This document shows positions 23,873 to 34,509 of a stretch of DNA of 64,000 nt, one piece after another. Each line of letters begins with the position of its first letter. Positions within the stretch are counted from its first letter, which is position 1. The DNA lies in contig NC_135721.1 of NCBI RefSeq assembly GCF_964656455.1, forward strand, positions 49,669,530 through 49,733,529, written 5' to 3'. The notes under the pieces are model-generated. The model saw nothing but the letters and a program-made list of their open reading frames with translations, had not been told where the DNA came from and ran no database searches. Both the position numbers and the translations under genes were made by a program. This stretch comes from Halichoerus grypus. Its lineage: Eukaryota > Chordata > Mammalia > Carnivora > Phocidae.

Positions 23873-25589
23873 CTCCACCGTTCTTTCTTTTAAGCCTTCT
23901 GTGGTAACCCATACCTTACTGCACGTCGATATGCTCACTTTATTTAGCATTAATGGAAAGGTAATATGCCATCCAAAAAAATGACGGCATATTAATTGAC
24001 TTAAATATGTTGGCCTGGATCCCCAACTAACTTACAGACTCCTTGAGGGTAGAGGTAGTATCTACTCTTTTCTTTGTAGTCCTTATAGCATTTCACATGA
24101 TGGCAAATGAGAGAAAATACTCAACAAAAGGAGGTGATTAGCTACCTAAAAAATTATATCTGGAGGCAAACCAGAGAGAATTAAGGAAGAGGTTGATAGC
24201 AAGCAAAGACTTAGAACCCAAGAGAATAACACACCCTGGAGATGGCAGCTACAGATACCCAGCAAAGGAAAGCCTTATAATTTACAATAGTTTCTCTCTC
24301 TCTTTTTTTTTAATGTGTGCCTGGGTAATCTGTGCATAGCAGCTTCCTTAGTTGTATCATGATTGAATGTAAAGAGCAACAATGTAAAAAGACCAAAATT
24401 AAACAACATATATTTTAAGAAAGAGGGACTGCCTTGATTATGGCCATGGGTAATTATGTAAGAGCATATTCTGATGCCCACAATTGTATTTTCAGCGCAT
24501 TCTTGATTTTAACGTTCAAGGCTCAGGTTATGGCACTCACTCTCTAATGTAGACATAAGCCTTTTACTTCAGCCAACACTGCAGTGATCAGACGTGGAAT
24601 TAGAGCCCAGTTTTTAAACAAGTCACTTGTTCTTTTCTGCCACGAGCGTGTCTCTGCTGAGGGTCTTTGGCGAAACACGTAGAACTTCCACTAGAGTACA
24701 GTACTCACTCTTCCTACAGGCAGGGAGGGCGCTAAAATGGAGAATTTTAGGGAGGTTCTGAAGACACCAGGCTGAGCTTTGCTTCTTTAGAAGCCTGAAA
24801 AATTAAGAAAGAAGGTTTTGAGGGGAGCGGGGAACAGCAGGATATAAACAGCTAAGGAGATTTTACTTGTCGATTCGAGTCATTGCTCCCCATTGATGAA
24901 GGGAGGAACAACTGAGGGGACTAAAACAGTTCAGGCTACTTCAGGTAACAAGACTGTATCTTTAACGCCTTGCCTATGTGTTCAGTCGACACAAAAGTTA
25001 CCACAGAGGAAAGAGAAAGAGCTGTGGTTGCAAGGTTAAAAGCCAGAGAAAAGCAGCTTCTGAATGCTTGGAGAGTGACAGTGGAAGATAAGAGAAGTGT
25101 ACAGAGCTTTCCGTCTGGGGGTGGTGGGGTGAAGGGTGCAGGCAACCTGGGCCCATTTCATTCTGCGGTGCAGGGTTGGGTCTTGAGGTCTAGAAAAGGG
25201 TGAAGATGGGAACTGGCATGCCTTTGGTTATTTTGTAACCTAATCATCTCTCATTTGTTCCCGTTGGAAAGTATGAGAATTCATAACCAGTAAGTTAGGT
25301 GGTGTTTGTACCGCAAAATGAGAATATATCTGAAAACATTTTGTAAATTATAAAGCACCATCTAAATATAAGTTAATCACTCTCCTTCCCAAGAGTTCCA
25401 GGTATTTTGAACACGTTCTTCTGATTTTCACTACATTTATGAGATTTAGGAAGAGTGCAAAGAAGCATGGGATTTCATGGTAGAAAGGGATCATCAAGAT
25501 CATAAATGTAAAGATTCTTGTTCAGTGAGATAGCCCCACTGGTGTTTCTGGAAAATGTTCATCTCAGCTTGTTCAGGCATTTCCACTCA

Positions 25590-26290
25590 AAAACATTCTG
25601 ATACCTGCTAATGGGAGAATAAATTGATACTCAGTTCTGGAGGGCAATTTATCAGTGAATGGCAAAAGCTGTGATCTAGAGTTCTGCCTCCAGGAATTTC
25701 TCCTCCATCATCGTCAACATCATCATGGCTGACATTTGTCGTACATTTACTATGTGAAAGGCACTGTTCTAAGGGCTTTGCATGAATTAAGTCATTCAAT
25801 CCACACAGCAACCCTATGTACTGTTACCATCCCCATTATAGAGATGATGAAACTGGATGATAGAGAAGTTAGATACCTTGCCCAAGGTCACCAGGTTAGT
25901 AAGTGGAAGAGCTAGGAATGTAACTTAATCTGTCTAGATCCAGAGTCAACACTTTGAACCACTGTACTATATTGTAACTTGTGTTACTTCCTAAGGAAAC
26001 AAGTGAAGAAATGCACAGAGATGCATAAGCATATTCAAATATTTTATCAAGGCATTGGGTGATACTGGGAAGTATTGTGGATGGAGGGAACCAAAATATC
26101 TACCAGTAAGGGATTTGTTCATTTAGTATGGCATATGGCCATTAAAAATAGACACTACTGAGTCTTTTTAAATGATGACGTTTATCTGTAGGTATTTCCA
26201 CATACAAGATGTCTGTGCTGTGTTAGTGGAGAAAAATCAGCTTTTGAAAGTATGTCTAATATGCTCTATTTTTGGTGAGAAAAAAATCTT
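25590..26290 (+). mobile_element. Old L1M-type fragment, sense, split by MIR
   Basis: AATGGGAGAATAAATTGATAC and TCTGGAGGGCAATTTATC mark the left part. The right part (25980-26290) holds the typical post-ORF2 sequence such as GGCCATTAAAAATAGACACTACTG. A MIR sits between them. Boundaries are approximate. Confidence 0.65.
25731..25975 (-). mobile_element. MIR SINE, antisense, nearly full length
   Basis: TTTACTATGTGAAAGGCACTG, AGCAACCCTATG, CCCCATTATAGAGATGATGAAAC, GCCCAAGGTCACCAGG and TTTGAACCACTGTACTA follow the reversed MIR consensus from end to end. Confidence 0.9.
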
Positions 26291-26394
26291 GAAGGCTCGA
26301 TACCAAATCCTTGCCAATTATTATTACTAAGAGATGAGATTATGGGTGATAGTTTGCCCATTATGATTTTTTGGGTTAAGGAAGTTTTTCCTGA

Positions 26395-26640
26395 TTTTTT
26401 TTTTTTTTTTTTTTTTTTTGCTAAAAGCATATATAGCTTTAATAAAGAAAATACACAATAAAGCTACATCATTTTGAGGAAAAAATATACACAAAAGAAG
26501 TAGAGCTCATCCTACTCTCACATACATATTCCTTACACCCTTTACTCCAGCACATTCCACTAGTGAACAGCTCTCTTCTTTAGAAAATGCTTCCTTGCTC
26601 GGTACATGGGGAGCTTTCTTTGGCTTCTGGGGGCTTAGTC
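26395..26640 (-). other. Possible retrocopy fragment with 25-nt poly(T)
   Basis: A T25 run at 26395-26419 is followed by sequence whose reverse complement reads TTTATTAAAGC, then about 18 bases, then A25. That is the layout of an mRNA 3' end with an ATTAAA signal. The body cannot be matched to a gene and no target-site duplication was found. It could instead be an expanded tail of an unrecognised repeat. Confidence 0.3.
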
Positions 26641-26647
26641 ACAAAGG

Positions 26648-26995
26648 TATTGAGGTCCCACTGTGTGCCCTTCAATGTATTAAGCATTGTGAATCTCAGA
26701 CCTCAAAGAATTGACTTTCTATTCTGGGATCTACAAACATAAAACACTTAGGTTTCTTTCTATATCAACATCTGGCTTACTGACATAATCAACTATTCAG
26801 TTGTGAGGGACAAACAGTTGGAAGAATAGAAAAACATGTGATAGAGTGCTTCCTGTGCCCCGTAAACAGTGAGTACAAACAGAGTTCGGAGAAGGGGGAA
26901 ACCTCAGGCTGATAGCAGTATTCAGGGTTTCCTAGAGGGGATGAGGGCTTACGCAAACCTTGAAGGATGGTGGGAAAGGGAGGAGGACGTTCCAT
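26648..26995 (-). mobile_element. Probable L2 remnant, antisense
   Basis: TATTGAGGTCCCACTGTGTGCC and AAGAATTGACTTTCTATTC, later GGACGTTCCATTC, follow the order of a reversed L2 3' region but are strongly diverged. Confidence 0.45.
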
Positions 26996-27074
26996 TCAAT
27001 CTGACCCACGTGAACTTTTGTAGATTTCCTTAATTCTATGGTTCTGAGATGCTACTCTCACATTTAAAGATCAC

Positions 27075-27270
27075 TGAGTCAGGGAGGCCTGGATTCAAAT
27101 TTTGACTTCCTTGCTAATGAGCAGTGTGCTTTTGAGGAGTTGCTCAGCTGCCCTGTGCCTCAATTTCCTTATCTTTAAAGTGGGCCTAATAGTATCTTCC
27201 TCCTAGAAGAGCATTAAATGAGACGGTGCCAATAAAGCATTTAATATTGTGTCTGGCTGACTTTCAGCTC
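27075..27270 (+). mobile_element. MIR SINE remnant
   Basis: GGCCTGGATTCAAATTTTGAC, CTGTGCCTCAATTTCCTTATC and ATTAAATGAGACGGTGCC match the sense MIR. Confidence 0.8.
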
Positions 27271-27299
27271 TCAACAGATGTAACTTATTATGCTCCTCC

Positions 27300-29700
27300 C
27301 CCCTCCACCCCAGCCCTAAATTTCCACCCAATAGTCTAATCTCGTATTTTCTAACTCTTGGCACAGATTTGCCTTTCTTCCTCTTGCGTCTGCCTTCCTG
27401 GTTCCTAGCTGCCCTGTGGAGTCCGTATCTCGTTGCCCTCGGCCGCTACCCAGGTCATGAGGTGGCTGCTTGCCTGCCCTCAGGCTGCCAGCTTCAGTAC
27501 AGCTCCTGCGTGCTCTCAGCTTTCCCCTGACCGTCCTCTCCCAGCCTCCGGGCCTTGCCACCAAACACAGAACTCGCACGGAGAGCAGGGACCCATTCTC
27601 TCACTTCGATAAGTCCTGAGCAGAGCTTTGAACATGGGTGGCCCCGGGGACCAGAGGTTGCCTTCAGAGCTCCCTTGCCGAACTTAAATATCCCCAGTGT
27701 CCTGGCTCCATGGCCTTCTCCCTTCCCAGCTCAGTTCCGGGTGGCAGAGGCAATGCCTGAGCAGTCCCGAAGGCCGTTGTCTGACTCCCGGCTGATTCTG
27801 ATTCTTACGAGCCGCAGGAGATCTTGCCGAGAGCAGAAGCTGAGCTAAGCCATCAGCTGCTTTCCTCGTTTGATGGACCCCGTGCTTTGGCTGCTTTTAT
27901 GGACAAGGCCTTGCCAACTGGAGAAACAATGAGCCTCTTTAGCGCCCCTGTCACTGCCATAGGGTAACCAGAGACAGAACGACTCCTTTCCAAAGGTGAC
28001 TCCGCTGGCCAGAGCCTATCACCTCAGTCTGGGCTTCCTGACCACTTTTTACAATTCTTTTGGATCGAATAGAGCACTCCGTGGCCTTTTCTGGTTATAG
28101 AGGTCTCATTGTTTAAGGGATAGCACAGGCCTTTTGCAGGCGTATCTTGGCTTTGGGATCCTAGAGGGTTTAGCAAACGTTACTTCAGTGGAACATCCAT
28201 TTTTTTTTTTCTTACTTTTCAGCATGAAACAGTGAATCATAGAAAGAAATGTTCTTAGGTCATCTGGTCAGTCTCCTGGGCACAGCTACAGGGTGTTCCT
28301 TAGAATACGGTCTAGTCTTTGTCCAGTCTCCATTTAACTATCCCAGATGTTAGGGCGTCCTCATCTCTCATAGCAGCTCAAAGAACAAAACGAACTATGT
28401 TTTCCTGCAGCCTTCTTTCCCCTGCCAGCCGGCCCGTCAGCCTGCCCCACACCCTGTGGCCAACCCCTCTCTCTCAGGCAGGGATACCCTGCAAGACGAG
28501 CCTGGAGCCGGGGCAGAACGCATTCGTGCTTCACCTGCGAACACTGAGATTGGCTGGCAATGGGACCGGGAATATCTCGGCTGTTCTGTTGAGTTTGGGG
28601 CTTCTGAAGTCTTCTGGCATTAATTTCTCTCCCATGGCCAAATTTCTTTGCCCTTCTTTCTGGGACACCTATGCAATGTGTTCTCCTTTGTTCCGAGCTG
28701 TGAAAAGGAACTGTTTGTTTGACTACGAGTTTCCCCTTCTTGAGCTCCCCCCACCCTAAACCCATTGCTCTCTTCCTCTCCCAAAGAAGAAAGAGGAAAG
28801 CAAGCCACAATAATACTTCTGTAAATTTATGGCCACTCTGTAATGTTTAATCACAGCTACGTGACTGGGGGCTTCAGAGCAGGCGTACAAGTTCAGCGCA
28901 AGGTGAATCTTGTCTGAGATAATCTGAAAGTTCATTCAGAGGTGAGGGCAGCAGCCTCTTGCAGACGAGTGAGGTTAGCAGGAGGTCACCTGCTTTTTTT
29001 TTTTTTCCCCTTCTGGTCTTCTCCCCTTTAATGTGTAAACAAAGGGAAAATGTAACTTCCAATGAACTTGGCATGTGTTGTGCTCACGCTAATCTTGGCC
29101 TGGCCAACTGTAAACAGTCCAATATCCTGTGGCTGAGCCTTTCCACCCATTCTCTGCCTTTTGGAGAGCATGAAGAAACACCCACAGAAAGCAGAGGCCA
29201 GGGCCTTGTGGAGGCAGCCCGGGTGCCCCGGAGAGCCGCAGGGAACCCGGGGAGGCCCAGAGGAAGACCTCAGGCAGAGGTGCATGCTCTCATGCACACA
29301 GGGCCCCAGGCCCTGGGCCTCCTGCCACACTTTCTCACAACCATCAGTCAGCACACATTTATTGAGCTCCTTTTCTGCTCCACCACCCGGTGCTGAACAC
29401 TAAGAAAATAAACACGGACAAGCCCGTAAGGTGCTTCCAGGCTGAGAGGTGTAAGAGGGTGAAGGAGAGGGACTTTGCTGGTATCCAGACAAAATTGAAG
29501 ACCGTTCAGGGACAGGAGCCTGTCCCAAGTTCCCCTCAGTTGTCGAACTGTGCTTTGGTGGATATCCCATTTGCAGAGATGCTTCCGGGCCAGAGAATTC
29601 CAGAAGCTTACAGAGGCACTACGTATGAACAGGAGGGGGGCCCACAGCCTGGGCTTCAAGAGGTTACAGATGAGCAGTGGCCACTGGATGATTTCGACCA
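27300..29700. other. GC-richer, repeat-poor intronic block
   Basis: Apart from short T runs (28199-28211 and 28993-29007) and a possible L2 scrap near 29350, no repeat is recognised in 2.4 kb. Open frames of up to about 149 codons occur on both strands, without recognised domains or initiation context. Such repeat-poor intronic blocks are sometimes regulatory, but I see no decisive motif. Confidence 0.45.
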
Positions 29701-30324
29701 ACTCTAATTTGCCATAGACCCAATTCTTATGGAGTGGAGCCTCTGGATGGGTACAAACATGCTCGGGGAACACGCCTCTACTGCGTCTCGGCAGCCCTCT
29801 GGGGTTATGGGGATGGGGATGTGGGATATTATTAGTGCTCCAACAGCCAGAGCGGGAATGATTGCTTAGTGAACTATCTGTGGCAAGTGTGACCTCTCAA
29901 ACCAGCTTCTAGAACCCCATACTCATTTGAGGAGTATTTAGAGAATCTGGGCTTTTCCCCCCTTTGCCCAACACAGGGCCATTTTAGTCGTGTGGGGTGG
30001 TAAAGACAGTCCAGGCATATGGAGCAGCCAGGAAGACAGCCTTGAGCTGTGAGATTCCCTTTGTGCTATGCTCGGTACCACTCTGGGACCGGGAAATAGA
30101 AGCTTCCGTGACTCTAGTCAGCCCTGAGCATTTCATATTGGACAAGACCTGGTGCTAGGTAGAGGCAGAGAAAAAGCTAGATCCTGCCCATAAGGAACTT
30201 AGGATCTCCCTGAGGAGACAAGACAAGGGGCAAAATTAGAAGTTTAAGACAGACTATGATACTACCAAATGAGAGACTGCCTGATGTGAATGAAGGCGGC
30301 TTCTTCTTCTTCTTCTTTTTTTTT

Positions 30325-30406
30325 TTTAAGGAGGGCACGTGTTGTGACGAGCACTGGGTATTATATGCAACTAATGAATCATTGAACACTTAAAAAAAAA
30401 AAAAAA
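30325..30406 (+). mobile_element. Short L1 3' tail (carnivore L1)
   Basis: GAGGGCACGTGTTGTGACGA, GCACTGGGTATTATATGCAA and CTAATGAATCATTGAACACT followed by A15 is the 3' end of carnivore L1. GAAGGC-type sequence occurs on both sides (30292 and 30407), an imperfect target-site duplication. A (TTC)n and T run precedes it. Confidence 0.8.
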
Positions 30407-30713
30407 GAAGGCTCTTCTTAAGGGTCTCTTTAGAAAGGAAAGGATCTGGATCGGACGAAGAGAAACGGGCAGGTATTCCAAATCAGAGAAGAGCATGGGT
30501 GGAATTGCGAAGGCAGAAATAAGTTGCTTGGCTTGTCATTTTCTCCTCCCCTTCCTCCTCCTCCGCCTGTTCCTCCTCATCCTCCTTCATCGCCATCCTC
30601 CCCCTCCTCATCACTAGTAGTTGCTGAGCACTTACTACGTGCCCGGCACTGTGCGGAGCACTTTCCCAGGGTAGGTATTACCATATCCCCGCTGGAGAGA
30701 GGTTGGTGTCCTG

Positions 30714-30757
30714 CCGGGTGGCACAGGAGGAAGACCCGGGTGGCACAGGAGGAAGAC
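30714..30757. repeat. 22-bp perfect tandem duplication
   Basis: The unit CCGGGTGGCACAGGAGGAAG plus AC is present twice head to tail, at 30714-30735 and 30736-30757, with no mismatch. Confidence 0.97.
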
Positions 30758-30999
30758 ACGGCGGAAACCCTGAACCGAATGCAGCTGCCGGGCAGAAGGG
30801 CTTGGAGCTGACTCAGCACCACCCCGCTTGTCTTCGTGCCTGGAGATTCCCTGACTCACCCTCTGCCCCAAGCCCAGTGTTGTAGATCTGCTCTTGAGAT
30901 CCGGAGAGGGGGCAAGGGAAGGTGTGGGGATATTTAGCTGCTAGAGGATGGCTTCAGGTTAGGGTTGGGGCTGGGTGACGAGATGGTGGTGATTTGCCA

Positions 31000-32430
31000 G
31001 TACCCCGTGGTATCTCCTTTGGGGGGGTTTTCTTGTGGATGTGGGAGAGATCTCAGGTGAAAGGATAAATTGTTTTTCCCACAGCTTGGTCATGGCATGT
31101 ACACTGTGGGTGGTCCCCTCCAAAAAAACCACAGCTTATAATCTGGCCCTTGTTTAAGGTCCTTGCAGGAACTCTGCTCCGGGGAGCAAGCCACATGGAC
31201 AAATGCTAAACTGGAGAATGTCCATCTGCCCCGGCTCACAGAGTATGGACACGATGGCTCTGGGGTCAGGACGGGAGTTGTAGCTTGGAGGAGTGCCAGG
31301 GGCTCCAGTCGACAACATTGAAGCGAAAGGCAGATAAGTTTGATTGCTTTAAAGTTCATGAAGGGTAATGTTTAGTTGCGTTTTAAAAATCTCTTTGAGT
31401 GATAATACTACCCTGTGATAATAGTGTTAGTAAGTAAAATAACACTGTGAAATTTCCAAGTGCTTTCATTTACTGTATCTTTCTCCCTACCCTTGTGTAA
31501 TAAATTAGAGCAGGTTTTTAACAAAGGCACATAGCTGGTTGAGAAACTGAGTCAGAAAACTATACTAATTCGAGAACTCCACGACAAGCCTGACTCTGAC
31601 CCAGGGGTGATGAAAACAAGGACCTCGTGTTGGCTAAAGGATCCCATGGCATCACAGACAAAAGGCCTTATTGCTGTGGCCAGACAAGAATTTGGAAGAC
31701 CGAGCTTGTCTGGGCAGAGTAGGAGAAGAAATCTCTCCATCCCGGGACCCCTGAGAGTGATACCAAACTCCCCCAAGGAGGCTTCTTTCTTCTTCTCATG
31801 TCTCCTTCCCATCCAGTTCAAACACTAGCTAATGGACATTTGGGTGCTTCTTGGAAGATTTCAGAGAGTTTCTTCCATTTCAGGGAAATAGAGGACAGGA
31901 GCTATGGAAGCAGAGCTGGTCCTTCTCTACCGCCCCTGGTCAACCTCAAATACCCTTGAAAATCCTGCAGAGACTTCCTGATCCATTCCCAGAGGCTCAG
32001 AGATGGGGATATAACTTTCTATGCTTACTATTCGGACAGGAAATATTTTGTGTTTATCTTAATTCTGCTCAGAGTGGGCTTACTGACCTCAGCTTTACTG
32101 TTCCTCTTTCTTTATTCCTCTGCATGATCTTTCCCAAGAAGAGAGAGATTTCCTTTCATTTATCTCTTTGAGAGTCTTGGTCTAGACTGGTCATCTGAGT
32201 TTTCTCTGTGCCACTTGCTGTGGTATCAAATGCAGGGGTATTGAAGTGGGCCCACTAAGTGGCCTTTTTTACATCATTTCAGATATGGCCGGTGGTAAAG
32301 ATTGAGCGATACCCTTTCTCATGGTGCTTGCTGGGCACCAGCATGCTGCCACCCCCTGGGTGCAGGCAAGTGCTCCGCTTGGGAGACTCCCCTGTCAGCG
32401 GGACACACGATCCTACAAAGTCCCATTGTT
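31000..32430. other. Unassigned intronic DNA
   Basis: I see no gene or confident repeat. A (G)7 run lies near 31021. Short open frames on both strands look like chance. Confidence 0.45.
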
Positions 32431-32830
32431 GAGTTGATACGTACATCGTAGTATATTTAAGTCCACTTACACAGTGGAGAATGCCATTTGGCAGTTAAAG
32501 CCAATGAACTAGGTGTCCGTGGATCAACATGGAGAGATCTTGAAGACATAATATTGAATGAAGAAAGGCAAATTGCAAACATTGCGTACAATATTGTGTA
32601 TGTAAACTAAAACACAAAACCTTACCATATGTAGTTTCTCTATCAAAAGCATTAAAAACCTGTAGGGGATACATAACAAAATCAGGCAGGCAAAAGGGAC
32701 AGAGGAAGGGCAGGGTTTTTTCACTTTACTTACAATGTTTCAGTCCTTTAAAACAAAGGGAGGATTGAAAGTAAAGTAGACAAGTCATTAACACTTGTTC
32801 ACGAGGGGTAAAATAAATTTTATATTCTTT
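32430..32830 (+). mobile_element. Old L1M-type 3' region, sense
   Basis: GAATGCCATTTGGCAGTTAAAG, CATGGAGAGATCTTGAAGAC and AATGAAGAAAGGCAAATTGC match the post-ORF2 part of ancient L1. No coding capacity remains. Confidence 0.65.
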
Positions 32831-32837
32831 TTTACCT

Positions 32838-32864
32838 TTTTTTTTTAATTAAAAAAAAAAAATC
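32838..32864. repeat. Poly(T)-AATT-poly(A) palindrome
   Basis: About ten T, the centre AATT, then about twelve A form a self-complementary AT block. It could be a relic of two retrotransposon tails meeting. Confidence 0.85.
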
Positions 32865-33949
32865 TCCCTTTCCTTCTCCGTACATCTGACCTGTATTCTG
32901 GTCTCAGGGACTCTGGTTCTCCACCAGCTGATTAAATTGCTGCACGTAGTAGAAAGAAAAGTAGGCTACAAGTCACATGCTTCTGTTCTAACCCCAGCCC
33001 CATTCATGGCAGCTTTGCTCATTATCATGAATCTTTCTGGATCTCAATTTCCTCCTCTATAAGACGAAGGAATGGCGCTGTTCTCTGCAAATCCTCCCAG
33101 TCTGCCATTTTAGCAGCCTCGTTCCTGCTAAGTGATGAGAACGACTCTCTCTGTCCCGTAGCTATTTACGTCCTAATAAAGAATTCCCTAGATTGAGAAT
33201 CTTGGAGCTGGAAGGGACACTAATGGTTGTCAGTAAAAGTTGTTTTGAGAGGAGTCCTGCTTAGTAGTAGGACTGGCCTTCTGTCTGCTACTCTGGGAGT
33301 CCGAAAACCCCTCAAAAGCCAAAGGAATACATTTAAAGCTAGCAAAGGAAAGCAGGATGAAGAAAGTTATGTTACTAGCCAAGAGATAATATAGAACAAA
33401 TGGAAAAAGTTGGGTGTCCAGACTGTTTTTATGAAATGCCAGGCAGAATTCAAGCAAAAATTGTTCCTCTCTCAAATGAGAATTCTGAGAAGTAATATTG
33501 TGACAGTTTCTGACATGAGGACAATTTTAGAAGGAGATTCTGATAGAAAAGGAGAGATATTTGTGGTGAGGAGAGTGGGGTGTGGAGTTAGGTAATTCTA
33601 AGGTTTCGCTGTTTCATGAGCCTTAACTGATTTTGGTCACTTTGGACCTGCCACGGGTCCCTGGCCGCCCTTGCTCTCTGTCTATAAAATTCACGGTGAG
33701 CAAAGACAAAGCAAAAAGCAAGACGTATCTATTCACCTCCTCCAGAGTTTAAGCAAAAGGCAGGTGCGAGAACCCAGAGCCGTATTGATTCACCTGCTTT
33801 TGTTGGGAATGAGAACAATCATGGGGCCACCTGCGTGATTCATTCACTCGTATTGCTTGCCTGGTCCCTGATGGAAACGGATTTTGAAAACTGCCTCTCG
33901 CTCATGGTTGAGTCTTCCCTGTCCCCCTGCAACACTCATCAGTCTCCTG

Positions 33950-34200
33950 TCCTCCCGTCGGACCTGATACAGAGGCCATCCTTTTCTCTGCCGTCCTGCT
34001 GCCACCCTAGTCCAGGTCCTCATCACCTCCCATCTTCCTGCCTGAAAACCTTCTCCTTGAGTCTACTGATCGATCCAAAGAATAGATTGCTACCGAAATG
34101 CTGCCACTCTCCATGGGATATAAAATTTTTTAAAAAAATCCTTAGACTGTCAATACTCTTGACTCTAAGTTCAACTCTGTTACTACCTCTTTAGTCTTCC
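33950..34200 (+). mobile_element. L2 LINE remnant
   Basis: CTGCTGCCACCCTAGTCCAGG and TCCTCATCACCTCCC match the L2 3' coding region. It is diverged. Confidence 0.55.
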
Positions 34201-34324
34201 CACTACTGCTCCTTCATAGGGCACCTCTGCTCAGCCAGGTTGTATATCAACAGGCCGTGGAGAGGCCCAAAAGGGAATAAAGAGAAGAGCCCAGTCTCAG
34301 GAATCCCACTAGCCTTCCTCCGAG

Positions 34325-34505
34325 TCCTGACTCTATCACTTTCTGAATATGTTCCTTTCGATCCGTCCTTTTAACCTTTGGGGGCCTTCATTTCTTCATC
34401 TGTAAAATGAGATACCTACCCCCTAGACTGTTGATTTTCCTGGGGATTCAATGAAATAGGTAAGATGCCCAGCCCAGTATCTGTCACATAGTAGGTGTTC
34501 AAAGA
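34325..34505 (+). mobile_element. MIR SINE remnant
   Basis: CCTGACTCTATCACTTTCTG, TTCTTCATCTGTAAAATGAG and CACATAGTAGGTGTTCAAAG match the sense MIR. Confidence 0.82.
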
Positions 34506-34509
34506 ACGT

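Noticed and set aside
28319..28810. Overlapping open frames of 146-149 codons on both strands
   Set aside because: They mirror each other on opposite strands in GC-richer DNA with no family resemblance, so they are likely shadows without a real gene.
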